DNA from: an uncultured Clostridia bacterium | GTDB lineage: Bacteria; Bacillota; Clostridia; Christensenellales; Borkfalkiaceae | Direction: 5' to 3' | Assembly: GCA_958419945.1 (NCBI GenBank) | Contig: CATZIC010000022.1 | Span: forward strand, 1-30,797 | Length of the DNA stretch: 30,797 bases | Shown: in pieces, positions 1-7,052 of the stretch | Layout: every line of letters begins with the position of its first letter | Position numbering within the stretch: position 1 is the stretch's first letter | Made by a program: the position numbers and the translations under genes | Notes under the pieces: generated by a model | What the model was told of the DNA's origin: nothing | Seen by the model: the letters and a program-made list of their open reading frames with translations, nothing else | The model's database searches: none

Positions 1-1330
1 CGATTAAGATTTCCCCTTTTTGGAATTCGTAATTTCTGCAAATCAAGGATAAAATCGTGGTTTTGCCGGAGCCCGTGGAACCTACGAACGCCACCGTTTC
101 GCCTGCGTGTATTTTAAAGGAAACGCCATTTAACACCCATTCGTTCGGCACGTAACTGAACCAAACGTCCTTAAACTCGATATCCCCGTGCAGGGTTTCA
201 AGTTCGATAGCGTCTTCCGCGTCCTTCATAGCGGGTTCTATTTTCAGTATAGAGAACACTTTCTCTGCGGAAGCAAAAGCCGACTGAAGCCAATTAAACT
301 GCTCGGCAAGGTTTTGTATAGGCGTAAAAAACTTACCGACGAACATATAAAAGGTTACTATGGTGCCGCTCGTTATGGTCTGCCCTAAAAATTGCACGTT
401 GTCAATAACGCCCGTACCGCCGAGATAGAAAAGGCACAAAACCGAACTTATATAAAGCATATAAACGAGCGGTCTGAAAATACTGAAAACGAAAATCTGC
501 GCCTGCTTTGCACGACCTAGTTCGTTGCTTCTTTCCTTAAACTGATGCATCTTCCTGTTTTCGCAGTTAAAAATCTGGGTAATTTTAATACCGGAAAGGT
601 TTTCGGAAAGGAAGGTGTTAAGGTTTGTAGTACCGTCCTTTACTCTTCTATATGCACGCCGTGTGAATTTTACGAAAATAAGCGTAAACAGCACCACGAA
701 CGGCACGAAACAAAGCACGGTAAGGGTTAGTACGTAGTTTATGGCGAACATTGCCACAAGTATGCCCAAAATTATAAAACAATTTTTGACAAGGTTTACG
801 ATAAGATGGGTAAACATCATCGAAATTGCGTTGGTATCGTTGGTTACGCGAGTAACTAGTTTACCGACGGAAATTTCATTTAACTGCTCGTGGGAAAGGC
901 TTTCTATATGGATAAACAAATCCTCGCGAAGCTTAGAGATAATCGCCTGTCCCGTCTTTTGCAGAACCACCGCCTGCACGTAGGAACACGCAAGTGAAAC
1001 AAGCAGTATCCCCGCATACACGGCAACCGTTACGAAAAGTTCGGAAAGATTGAAATCGGAGGCTATAATTTGCTCGATATTGCCGACGATAACGGGCGAA
1101 ATCACGTCGTAACTTACCGATATAAGGGCAAGAAGGCCCACGAAAATAAAGCGTTTATAATAGCCTTTGGCGTAGCCTAAAAGCAGTTTCGTTATTTCGC
1201 TGTCCTTCATGTTCCGCTCGAAGCCCATAGTCTGCTTTTTGTCCTTTACAAGCACGAAAGCAACTATCAGAAAAACGGAAACGGTTCCGAGTATTGCGCC
1301 CAGCCAAAGAATAGGAAGGTAATTATTCAT
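1..1330 (-). CDS. ABC exporter half-transporter, 3' end outside the window
   Basis: Partial gene: it starts with ATG at 1330 and runs off the left edge after about 443 codons. The visible part has one hydrophobic segment near the N-terminus, the usual exporter transmembrane domain (about residues 50-330), then the start of a nucleotide-binding domain with a Walker A motif GSTGSGKTT near residue 415. Signature, Walker B and H-loop lie outside. The start is fixed by an AAGGAGGT site seven bases upstream and by an 8-base overlap with the end of the upstream exporter gene, so the two are translationally coupled. Paired half-transporters of this kind (BmrCD, LmrCD, EfrAB, TM287/288) form heterodimers that export drugs, lipids or peptides. 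This subunit should carry the canonical catalytic glutamate because its partner lacks it, but that residue is off-window. The substrate cannot be told. Confidence 0.88.
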   Translation of the reverse strand, partial: MNNYLPILWLGAILGTVSVFLIVAFVLVKDKKQTMGFERNMKDSEITKLLLGYAKGYYKRFIFVGLLALISVSYDVISPVIVGNIEQIIASDFNLSELFVTVAVYAGILLVSLACSYVQAVVLQKTGQAIISKLREDLFIHIESLSHEQLNEISVGKLVTRVTNDTNAISMMFTHLIVNLVKNCFIILGILVAMFAINYVLTLTVLCFVPFVVLFTLIFVKFTRRAYRRVKDGTTNLNTFLSENLSGIKITQIFNCENRKMHQFKERSNELGRAKQAQIFVFSIFRPLVYMLYISSVLCLFYLGGTGVIDNVQFLGQTITSGTIVTFYMFVGKFFTPIQNLAEQFNWLQSAFASAEKVFSILKIEPAMKDAEDAIELETLHGDIEFKDVWFSYVPNEWVLNGVSFKIHAGETVAFVGSTGSGKTTILSLICRNYEFQKGEILI

Positions 1331-3107
1331 TGCGGTTACCTCCTTCTTCTTCGTCAAGCCGTTGAAGGTCCACCATTTTTGCAAACTTTTCGCAAGTTTT
1401 ATAAAGCTCGTCGAAAGTTCCGACCGCAAGCACTTTGCCGTCGTCGATAAAGATAAGTTTGTCCAAACTTTCCACGGTGGAAAGTCTGTGCGCTATTAAA
1501 ATTACCGTCTTATCCTTTTCGGCGGATCTTAAATTGTTAAGAATAACCCTTTCGGTTTTAGTGTCCACCGCGGAAACGGAATCGTCCAAAATAAGCACGG
1601 GTGCGTCCTTTAAAAGGGCACGGGCTATGGAAATACGCTGTTTCTGCCCGCCGGATACCGTTACTCCGCGTTCGCCGAGGACGGTTTTGTATTTATCCTT
1701 AAATCCGTTTATATCCTCGTCTACGTCCGCAAGTTTGGCTGCGGTGCGGATTTTTTCTTCGGTAAAATTTTCACCCGAAAAGCCTACGTTTTCGGAAATC
1801 GTGTCCGAAAACAAAAAGTTGTCCTGCGGCACGTAGGCAAAATTACTTCTTACCGAACGAATGGTAAGACCGTTTACGTCCTTACCGTCCAAAAACACGG
1901 TTCCGTCGGGCACGTTGTAGGCACGAAGCATAACGTCCACGATAGTGGTTTTTCCTGAACCTGTTTTTCCGACGATGCCCACTTTTTCGCCTGCATTTAT
2001 CTTAAAGGAAACCCCTTTTAAAACCTCGCTATCACCGTCGGGATAGCAAAAAGTAAGGTTTTTAAACTCTATTTCGCCCTTTACTTTCAAAACGTCCACG
2101 GCGCTCGGCCTGTCTTTTACGGTAACGGGGCTATCTAAAAGTGTGGTTACACGCTTAAGTGACGCCTTTCCCCTCGAAGTCTTTTCGATAAGCATCGCAA
2201 CAGCCATTATCGGCCAAACGATGGAGGAAAAATAGCCTATGTATTCCATAAGTTCGCCTGCGTCGAAGCTTCCGTTATACACAAGGTAGCCGCCGTAGCC
2301 TATAATTACGCACACCACCGATTCCACGAAAAGGGTGATCAAAACGTTTAACATTGTGGAAGCTTTGGTGTAATCCACGTTTACCTTTTCGTTTACAACG
2401 TTAAGTTTTTTAAAAGCCAAAAGTTCTTTGGTTTCTTTTACGAAGGCCTTTATTACCGCCAAGCCCGAAAAACTTTCCTGCGAAAAGTCCGAAAGCCCAG
2501 AAAAAGCCTTTTGCCTTACGTCCCACTTGCGGGTTAAAGACCTTCCGACGATAGAGCCGATTAAAAGGAGCAAAACCATCGGTATCATGGACAAAACGGT
2601 TAGAACTTTGTCCATATTCCACATTTTGTAAAGTGCTAAAATCCCCAAAAAAAGAGCGTCGAAAAACATCAACACGCCGTCACCGAAACATTCGTTTATG
2701 GTGTCGAGGTCGTTTGTATACAGGCTCATTAAGTCGCCGACTTTGTTTACCTGATAATATTCCTGCGATAAATCCTTACTGTGGTCGAACATGCGGTTTC
2801 TTAAATCGGTTTCCACCTTTATGGCGCAGCCGTAAAAGCACACCCGCCATAAAAACCTGCCCGTAACCATGGCAAGTATTACCCCTATAAGCGGTAAACA
2901 TATTTCGCTTATTAAAAATTCTTTTGTAAACTCGTAACTAACCCCGTCTATTTTTACAATTCCGTCGTTTACGCCGTTTATAAGCATTCCGTAAAGTTTC
3001 GGCACTTTAAGGGAAAAATAATCCACCATTATAAGCGCCGCAAGCCCCAACAGCAATAAGTAGGAATATTTAAGGTAGTACTTGTTTACGTACCTTCCGA
3101 AAATCAT
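1323..3107 (-). CDS. ABC exporter half-transporter with degenerate catalytic site
   Basis: A 594-residue type IV ABC exporter: about six transmembrane helices in residues 15-310, then a nucleotide-binding domain with Walker A GKTGSGKTT (380-388), Q-loop Gln near 428, signature VSGGQ (484-488), Walker B ending in D508 and H-loop His540. The residue after the Walker B aspartate is Asp509 rather than Glu; this is the hallmark of the degenerate-site subunit of heterodimeric exporters (TM287, LmrC, BmrC type). It is the first gene of a two-gene operon and overlaps the next by 8 bases. The ATG at 3107 directly follows an in-frame stop, so translation cannot start earlier; the AAGGAG site is about 17 bases away, further than ideal. 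Function as efflux of an unknown substrate is inferred from the family only. Confidence 0.9.
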   Translation of the reverse strand: MIFGRYVNKYYLKYSYLLLLGLAALIMVDYFSLKVPKLYGMLINGVNDGIVKIDGVSYEFTKEFLISEICLPLIGVILAMVTGRFLWRVCFYGCAIKVETDLRNRMFDHSKDLSQEYYQVNKVGDLMSLYTNDLDTINECFGDGVLMFFDALFLGILALYKMWNMDKVLTVLSMIPMVLLLLIGSIVGRSLTRKWDVRQKAFSGLSDFSQESFSGLAVIKAFVKETKELLAFKKLNVVNEKVNVDYTKASTMLNVLITLFVESVVCVIIGYGGYLVYNGSFDAGELMEYIGYFSSIVWPIMAVAMLIEKTSRGKASLKRVTTLLDSPVTVKDRPSAVDVLKVKGEIEFKNLTFCYPDGDSEVLKGVSFKINAGEKVGIVGKTGSGKTTIVDVMLRAYNVPDGTVFLDGKDVNGLTIRSVRSNFAYVPQDNFLFSDTISENVGFSGENFTEEKIRTAAKLADVDEDINGFKDKYKTVLGERGVTVSGGQKQRISIARALLKDAPVLILDDSVSAVDTKTERVILNNLRSAEKDKTVILIAHRLSTVESLDKLIFIDDGKVLAVGTFDELYKTCEKFAKMVDLQRLDEEEGGNRNE

Positions 3108-3157
3108 TGGTTACTTTAAAACTTCTCCTTGGATTTGACTATACTATAAGTTATTTT

Positions 3158-3186
3158 ATTAAACTATATTTTAGAAAATAAGTCAA
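3158..3186 (-). promoter_or_regulatory. Sigma-A-type promoter of the ABC exporter operon
   Basis: On the minus strand TTGACT (3181-3186) and TTTAAT (3158-3163) are separated by 17 bases, and the start codon of the exporter gene lies about 50 bases downstream. The assignment rests on consensus and position. Confidence 0.55.
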
Positions 3187-3346
3187 GGAAAAACTTTACT
3201 TTTAATTTTTTTTGTTTTTTCCACCCTTTTTATCGCTGAAAATCGAGGATTTTCGCTTAATTTAAGGGGGTTTTTAATATCTTTAAAGACGCTTTGAAAG
3301 GCGGTATCTTTGTATGGTAACGGGCTAAAAAAGTTCGGTTATATGG

Positions 3347-3378
3347 TGGCGGGGTTGCCACATTTGGCAACCCCGCCA
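3347..3378. repeat. Perfect 14-bp inverted repeat
   Basis: TGGCGGGGTTGCCA at 3347-3360 and its exact reverse complement at 3365-3378 enclose a 4-base loop, CATT. No T run follows on either strand within 10 bases. It could be a transcript-end hairpin or a mobile palindrome (REP-like) element; the sequence alone does not decide. Confidence 0.6.
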
Positions 3379-3490
3379 TTTAAAGTCAAATAAAGAGTGA
3401 AAAGAAGCGGATTTAGATTATTTTATCCGTCATTAAGGTTGTCCTGAAACCTATTTAAATTATCGTCGCAAAGCAATTTACCCCTTTCGT

Positions 3491-3521
3491 CATTGCGAGG
3501 CAATTTATTGCCGTGGCAATC
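3491..3521. repeat. REP-like imperfect palindrome
   Basis: Begins TCATTGCGAGGCAA and ends TTGCCGTGGCAAT, which fold back with one bulge. It resembles the widespread bacterial intergenic palindrome family that starts GTCATTGCGAG and ends GGCAATCC. Family membership is from memory. Confidence 0.5.
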
Positions 3522-3554
3522 CAGAAGCCCAAGCAAGAACGTGCAAAAAAACAT

Positions 3555-3579
3555 AAAAGTCCGTCTATAAGCCCGTTAT
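3555..3579 (-). repeat. Dispersed AACGGGCTTATAG repeat, copy 1
   Basis: On the minus strand it reads ATAACGGGCTTATAGACGG then ACTTTT, about 20 bases after the stop codon of the 128-residue gene. One of about ten related copies in this window. Confidence 0.7.
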
Positions 3580-3598
3580 CGACCTTTTAGCAAGCGGT

Positions 3599-3985
3599 TT
3601 ACTGCTTCACTATCTCGTTAAATCTTTTAATTATTTTATTCCAATCAACGCTAAACAAAAACACCCTTCGATCATTATAATAAATTTTATTGTTGTTGAC
3701 ATTTTTTAAATAATAGACAACAAAGGTATCAACACCATTAAAATATAGTAAGTCCTCTTCTTGAAACTCTTCATTTGTGCAACCGACAACAATCAACGTT
3801 TTTACTTTTGAAAAATTTTTTATTGCTATCTCCAATTCATTCAATAATAATTCCATATTATCTTTTTGAATTTTCCTATCAAGAAATATTACGTATCTTC
3901 TTTTCAAAACTTCATAGCATTCAAAATCACATTCTATTCTCTTTGTTAACGGATACTCTTTTATAATTTTATCCCGAATGTTCAT
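3599..3985 (-). CDS. Hypothetical protein, 128 residues
   Basis: Not recognised. The product looks soluble and mixed alpha/beta: basic N-terminal 30 residues, a short hydrophobic strand (YVIFLD), an amphipathic helix, a second strand (TLIVVGC), then an acidic stretch EEFQEEDLLYF and a C-terminal helix. No signal peptide or membrane segment. The ATG at 3985 is supported by an AGGGGG site five bases upstream. Base composition is clearly AT-richer than the Opp or exporter genes, like the other genes of the 3599-6833 block, which suggests accessory DNA. It is separated from the next upstream gene by a hairpin array, so it is probably transcribed on its own. Confidence 0.6.
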   Translation of the reverse strand: MNIRDKIIKEYPLTKRIECDFECYEVLKRRYVIFLDRKIQKDNMELLLNELEIAIKNFSKVKTLIVVGCTNEEFQEEDLLYFNGVDTFVVYYLKNVNNNKIYYNDRRVFLFSVDWNKIIKRFNEIVKQ

Positions 3986-4028
3986 TTTTGCCCCCTAAAC
4001 GTTATGCTTAATATTACTTTCAAATCCG

Positions 4029-4148
4029 CAATACGCCGCAGGCGTATTTCACTCGCCGCAGGCGTATTTCACTCGCCGCAGGCGTATTTCATAGCGAAGC
4101 TATTTCATATGCCAATGCATATTTCATTGCGCCTATACGGCGCTAATC
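4029..4148. repeat. Array of small hairpins joined by ATTTCA spacers
   Basis: Three tandem copies of a 20-base unit, CGCCGCAGGCGTATTTCACT, start at 4034, 4054 and 4074 (the last cut short). They are followed by further short hairpins, each joined by ATTTCA: ATAGC-GAA-GCTAT, ATATGC-CAA-GCATAT and a GCGCC/GGCGC pair. Each unit is a 5-7 bp stem with a 3-base loop. Such chains of mini-hairpins with a constant ATTTCA linker occur between genes in some gut Firmicutes and spirochaetes (from memory). There are no unique spacers, so this is not a CRISPR array. Confidence 0.75.
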
Positions 4149-4168
4149 GACCTATAGCCCTGCTTTTT
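4145..4168 (+). repeat. Dispersed AACGGGCTTATAG repeat, divergent copy 10
   Basis: Reads AATCGACCTATAGCCCTGC followed by five T on the plus strand, immediately after the hairpin array. It is the reverse orientation relative to the neighbouring minus-strand genes. Confidence 0.5.
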
Positions 4169-4256
4169 GTTTTTCTAATTATATCAATCTACACCCATTG
4201 CGTTTTATGTTGCTTACGTCAAAGTTATTATAAAACGATTTTGTTTGTAGTTTTTA

Positions 4257-5369
4257 TCATAGTTTGATTTTGTGTAATTCTTCGCACAACTGTCTTGCTA
4301 ATTGACGTTGCCTTTCCCAAAACGGATGGTTTTTAAGCCCTTGTAAAGTCCAAATTTCAGGCTCGTATTCCGCTTCGCCCAAGGAAACTCTATTAAATCC
4401 GTCGTTTATTTGACTATACAATATGGCGACCTTTTCACTAATAATTTTTTTGTCGGAATATTTTTTTAATAGCACTTTTTCCTCGTCAAGCCATTCGTTT
4501 GCAATATCGTCTGTCAAATAGTCCCCCAAAGTCGGCAAACTTTCAATTAGCTCCTCGGCGGATTTCGATAAAAACTCCGCCTTTTCGATATAGTAGTTAA
4601 TTTGGTTTTCGGTGAGATTTATATTTAACTTTTTCATAAGTTTATCGTGGAATAAATCCTCGAACTCCTCTATTCGACCAAAAGTCAACAAATCTTTTTG
4701 GCAGACAAATCTTTGCGATTTATTAGGAAAGGAAAAGTTGATTTTATACCATTCGCCATAATCTATGACCTGTGTAACTTGTGCTAACGTTCTTGTTTCA
4801 CTAAATCCGTCGCCCTCGCTTAACAAAAACGCCTCCTCAATCGTAACACGATTTGGAAAAGTAAACTTATAAGTTTTTTTATCGGGCCTTACGCCGGCAA
4901 GGGCTACAAAAAGCACTAAAACAGGCAATATTATCAAGTAAATAAGATCAATCGAGATAGAAATCCAAATATCTATGATTGCCAAAGGAATGCAAACGAT
5001 TAGCGCAGCCAACCTTGCGTTTTTACTATTGTTTTTCAAAATATAATTTTTGCAATTTTCAGATAACTCGCCTTTAAATTCTATCATAATTTGGCTTTCT
5101 TGAGTTAAATTTTCGGTATTTCCTTCGATGCATTGCCAAGCCCTTTTTCCTTTATCGGTCAAAGAATAGGGATACTCACCATTTTCGTTCTTCCATTTCT
5201 TGTTTACGGTAATAAGTCCTTCCCCTAACATTTCATTAAGCGTTGAATCCAACTCTTTGTCCGATATGCTTATTTTGACAAACTTAAAATGTTCGACGAT
5301 TTGAGTTCTCGCCTCGTCATCATTAATCAAACTATCTAAAATAATTTCCTTGTTTGTTGTTTTGTCCAT
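4257..5369 (-). CDS. Membrane protein with winged-helix-like N-terminus and a YcxB/PH-like region
   Basis: A 370-residue protein that I cannot name. Residues 5-82 look like a winged helix-turn-helix: three helices followed by a beta-wing ending in SLTDKGKRAW, a pattern typical of PadR/MarR-type domains. Two transmembrane helices follow (about 118-136 and 141-160). Residues 165-245 resemble the cytoplasmic YcxB/bacterial PH-like domain that often follows a two-helix hairpin (strand-rich, ending GRIEEFEDLF); this match is by pattern only. The last 120 residues are charged and helical. It is the third gene of an apparent operon with the 169- and 73-residue genes (gaps 21 and 33 bases). The start has a GGGAGAGGGG site. 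A membrane-tethered regulator is possible but not shown. Confidence 0.65.
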   Translation of the reverse strand: MDKTTNKEIILDSLINDDEARTQIVEHFKFVKISISDKELDSTLNEMLGEGLITVNKKWKNENGEYPYSLTDKGKRAWQCIEGNTENLTQESQIMIEFKGELSENCKNYILKNNSKNARLAALIVCIPLAIIDIWISISIDLIYLIILPVLVLFVALAGVRPDKKTYKFTFPNRVTIEEAFLLSEGDGFSETRTLAQVTQVIDYGEWYKINFSFPNKSQRFVCQKDLLTFGRIEEFEDLFHDKLMKKLNINLTENQINYYIEKAEFLSKSAEELIESLPTLGDYLTDDIANEWLDEEKVLLKKYSDKKIISEKVAILYSQINDGFNRVSLGEAEYEPEIWTLQGLKNHPFWERQRQLARQLCEELHKIKL

Positions 5370-5402
5370 ATTCCCCTCTCCCGATTTTAGATTTGCGCAG
5401 TT

Positions 5403-5624
5403 TTAAGTCGAAGTTATAATGACGTTAGGAAATTCTAATGCGTATATATCCTTGAAATAAAGATTTGAATCAAGTTGACTAATAAGATCTTCCGAATACC
5501 CCAAAAAATTAAATATTACCCCTAAATTTTTGTCAAGACAGTATGAAACCAACTTTTTGGACAGGCTAGCCGATTGTTCATAATTTATATCGTCTTTTAT
5601 CGAATAAACCAATAACGTACTCAT
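5403..5624 (-). CDS. Small hypothetical protein, 73 residues
   Basis: Short gene in the middle of a three-gene operon, 21 bases after the 169-residue membrane protein gene and 33 bases before the winged-helix membrane protein gene. ATG at 5624 has an AGGGG site eight bases upstream. The product has a strand-helix-strand layout (TLLVYSI, a helix SASLSKKLVSYCLDKN, GVIFNFLG) and no membrane segment. The first 45 residues faintly recall the N-terminal fold of serine recombinases, but the catalytic context is not there and I do not make that call. Operon position and ribosome binding site are the main reasons to believe the gene. Confidence 0.5.
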   Translation of the reverse strand: MSTLLVYSIKDDINYEQSASLSKKLVSYCLDKNLGVIFNFLGYSEDLISQLDSNLYFKDIYALEFPNVIITST

Positions 5625-5645
5625 TTAGTACCCCTATATATAGTT

Positions 5646-6155
5646 TTATTTATCGTGAAGTTCAACTTGTTTTGTTACCTTTTCAAAGCACCATTTTATC
5701 TGCTTTTGGGAATAATATAATTTGTTGTCAAAAATGTACTCATTGCGATAATCGGCTAAGTAACTTTCTAATAGTTCCTCTTTATTAGTAACGGCGTTTG
5801 TTTGGAGTTCTGACTCCACAAAATTTTTGATATCGGCAATCAGAATATCTTGTTTCTTCTTCCAGGCGATTATGTTAATTACAATGCTGAATAACGCCAT
5901 AGAAAGGAATGCTGAAACTACTAATATAAAAACAACCTTGTTCATACCTTGCGAAAACCTTTCGGCACTCAATATCGTTAAAACAATAATTGCAACTAAA
6001 AAACAAACGCCTATTGTTGCGCATATTGTTTTAAATAGTTTGTATTGTCTATTTTTCCAATAGTCTACGCTAAGCCCCATAGTCCTTTCAAAACCCAGCG
6101 TACAGCAAAGTGTTGCAATAATTAAAAGCGCAAGTAATAAAAAATATTCCGACAT
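5646..6155 (-). CDS. Hypothetical three-helix membrane protein, 169 residues
   Basis: First gene of the apparent three-gene operon. Three predicted transmembrane helices (about residues 3-21, 41-62 and 73-96) are followed by a soluble, acidic and helical C-terminal tail of about 70 residues. No family is recognised. The ATG at 6155 is preceded by AAGGTG seven bases upstream. The gene is AT-rich. The layout (membrane anchor, small soluble protein, membrane-bound winged-helix protein) suggests the three products act together at the inner membrane, but this is inference from gene order. Confidence 0.6.
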   Translation of the reverse strand: MSEYFLLLALLIIATLCCTLGFERTMGLSVDYWKNRQYKLFKTICATIGVCFLVAIIVLTILSAERFSQGMNKVVFILVVSAFLSMALFSIVINIIAWKKKQDILIADIKNFVESELQTNAVTNKEELLESYLADYRNEYIFDNKLYYSQKQIKWCFEKVTKQVELHDK

Positions 6156-6218
6156 TTAACGGCACCTTCTGATATTATTTAAATCTACTTATCTTTTCTC
6201 TATTATCTTTTATTTCAC

Positions 6219-6240
6219 AAAAGTCCGCCTATAAGTCCAT
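6219..6240 (-). repeat. Dispersed AACGGGCTTATAG repeat, copy 2
   Basis: On the minus strand: ATGGACTTATAGGCGG then ACTTTT. It abuts the cloverleaf element at 6298-6368. Confidence 0.55.
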
Positions 6241-6297
6241 TTCAAGAAGTAATTTTGCTTGCTTGCAAGGGCAAATTTACGCCGTCGACAAATTGGA

Positions 6298-6368
6298 CAT
6301 CATACAGGCAGTTTGCTGCCAAAGTGTGCATAGCACGCTTAACCGAGGCTTGTCCTCGGAGTATGATG
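6298..6368. repeat. Cloverleaf-forming intergenic element
   Basis: CATCATAC (6298-6305) pairs with GTATGATG (6361-6368); GG/CC and AATT/AATT outside the stem extend it with a bulge. Inside are three separate hairpins: GGCAG-TTTG-CTGCC (6307-6320), AAGTGTGC-ATA-GCACGCTT (6322-6340, one G-T pair) and CCGAGG-CTTGT-CCTCGG (6343-6359). It lacks tRNA consensus bases and loop sizes, so it is not a tRNA. It may be a non-autonomous mobile repeat or a structured RNA. Confidence 0.7.
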
Positions 6369-6437
6369 CCTAATTTTTTATCGTGGATTTTTGCGGGTTT
6401 TGCGGGTAAAGATTACAGTCTTTTGTTTATCCTGCTT

Positions 6438-6833
6438 TTATATAAAAATCCCATCAAATTTTAGGTTCGGGAAATAGATTTTTTCTAAATAATTAAGACT
6501 GTCAAAAGCCTCCAAACCTTTATTTAAAATGCTTGCAAAGCAGAAAATGTGGTTTTCAAAAGAATTTTTCGGCAAACTGTTTTCCTTCAAATTTTTTCTA
6601 ATATCCTTATGGAAGGAGTTCGACTTGGTTAAAAATGTAACCCCCGACAGTTGATTATTATGATAGTTTTCTATTTTTATTCTGTAAAAATTGTCGGCGG
6701 GAAAATATAATATTTCAATGCAACAATCCTTAATTTTAAAAAGGTATTTCACCGAATCGATAGAAGAATAGCATTTAATATCACCGGTAATGTGTTTTGT
6801 TAAATTCGAAGAAAGAATTTCAATTATTTTCAC
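6438..6833 (-). CDS. Hypothetical protein, about 131 residues
   Basis: Not recognised. The open frame could begin at a TTG at 6854, but an AGGGGG ribosome binding site lies inside that extension, 10 bases before a GTG at 6833, so GTG 6833 is the likely start and the product begins MKIIEILSSN. The protein is soluble, mixed alpha/beta and rich in Asn, Lys and Ile, with several Cys and aromatic residues but no metal-binding pattern I can recognise. No membrane segment. It is separated from the downstream operon by the cloverleaf repeat, and its AT-rich composition matches the other genes of this block. Confidence 0.55.
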   Translation of the reverse strand: MKIIEILSSNLTKHITGDIKCYSSIDSVKYLFKIKDCCIEILYFPADNFYRIKIENYHNNQLSGVTFLTKSNSFHKDIRKNLKENSLPKNSFENHIFCFASILNKGLEAFDSLNYLEKIYFPNLKFDGIFI

Positions 6834-6991
6834 CGCTTTTATACCCCCTATCAATGTAAAATCTTTTTTTTAAAAAACCGCCATATTTTTCAATTTTATT
6901 ATACCATAACACGCATATATTTGCAATAGGAAATATTCGATTTAAACGGCGAGTAAAAATTTCACGTTATTGTCAATCTGTTCTTTATAGC

Positions 6992-7020
6992 AAAAAAGCA
7001 ACCTTAGCGGTTGCTTTTTT
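6992..7020. terminator. Bidirectional intrinsic terminator
   Basis: AAAAAAGCAACC and GGTTGCTTTTTT form a perfect 12-bp stem with a 5-base loop. It lies about 33 bases after the stop of the MsmX-like gene and works with a T run on either strand. Confidence 0.85.
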
Positions 7021-7052
7021 ATGCGACTTCAGATTTTTCCTATTCCTGTCCA

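Larger units (their letters stand above)
3108..3598. other. Intergenic region with hairpins and repeats
   Basis: No credible gene. From right to left it holds a copy of the dispersed AACGGGCTTATAG repeat (3555-3579), an imperfect palindrome (3491-3521), a 14-bp perfect hairpin (3347-3378), an A/T-rich hairpin around GAAAATC/GATTTTC (3228-3249) and the promoter of the exporter operon. None of the hairpins is followed directly by a T run on the minus strand, so a terminator for the upstream 128-residue gene is not clear. Confidence 0.6.

Noticed and set aside
4034..4092. Tandem 20-base repeats that could look like a CRISPR array
   Set aside because: The units are contiguous, carry their own hairpins and have no unique spacers of constant length. 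No cas genes are near.
5403..5624. Serine recombinase (resolvase) N-terminal domain
   Set aside because: The product has a similar strand-helix-strand order, but the conserved YxRVS catalytic context and later Arg residues are missing and the protein is only 73 residues long.
6298..6368. Cloverleaf as a tRNA
   Set aside because: Loop sizes are wrong (4, 3, 5 bases), there is no TTC arm consensus, no A-box or B-box-like bases and no CCA end.
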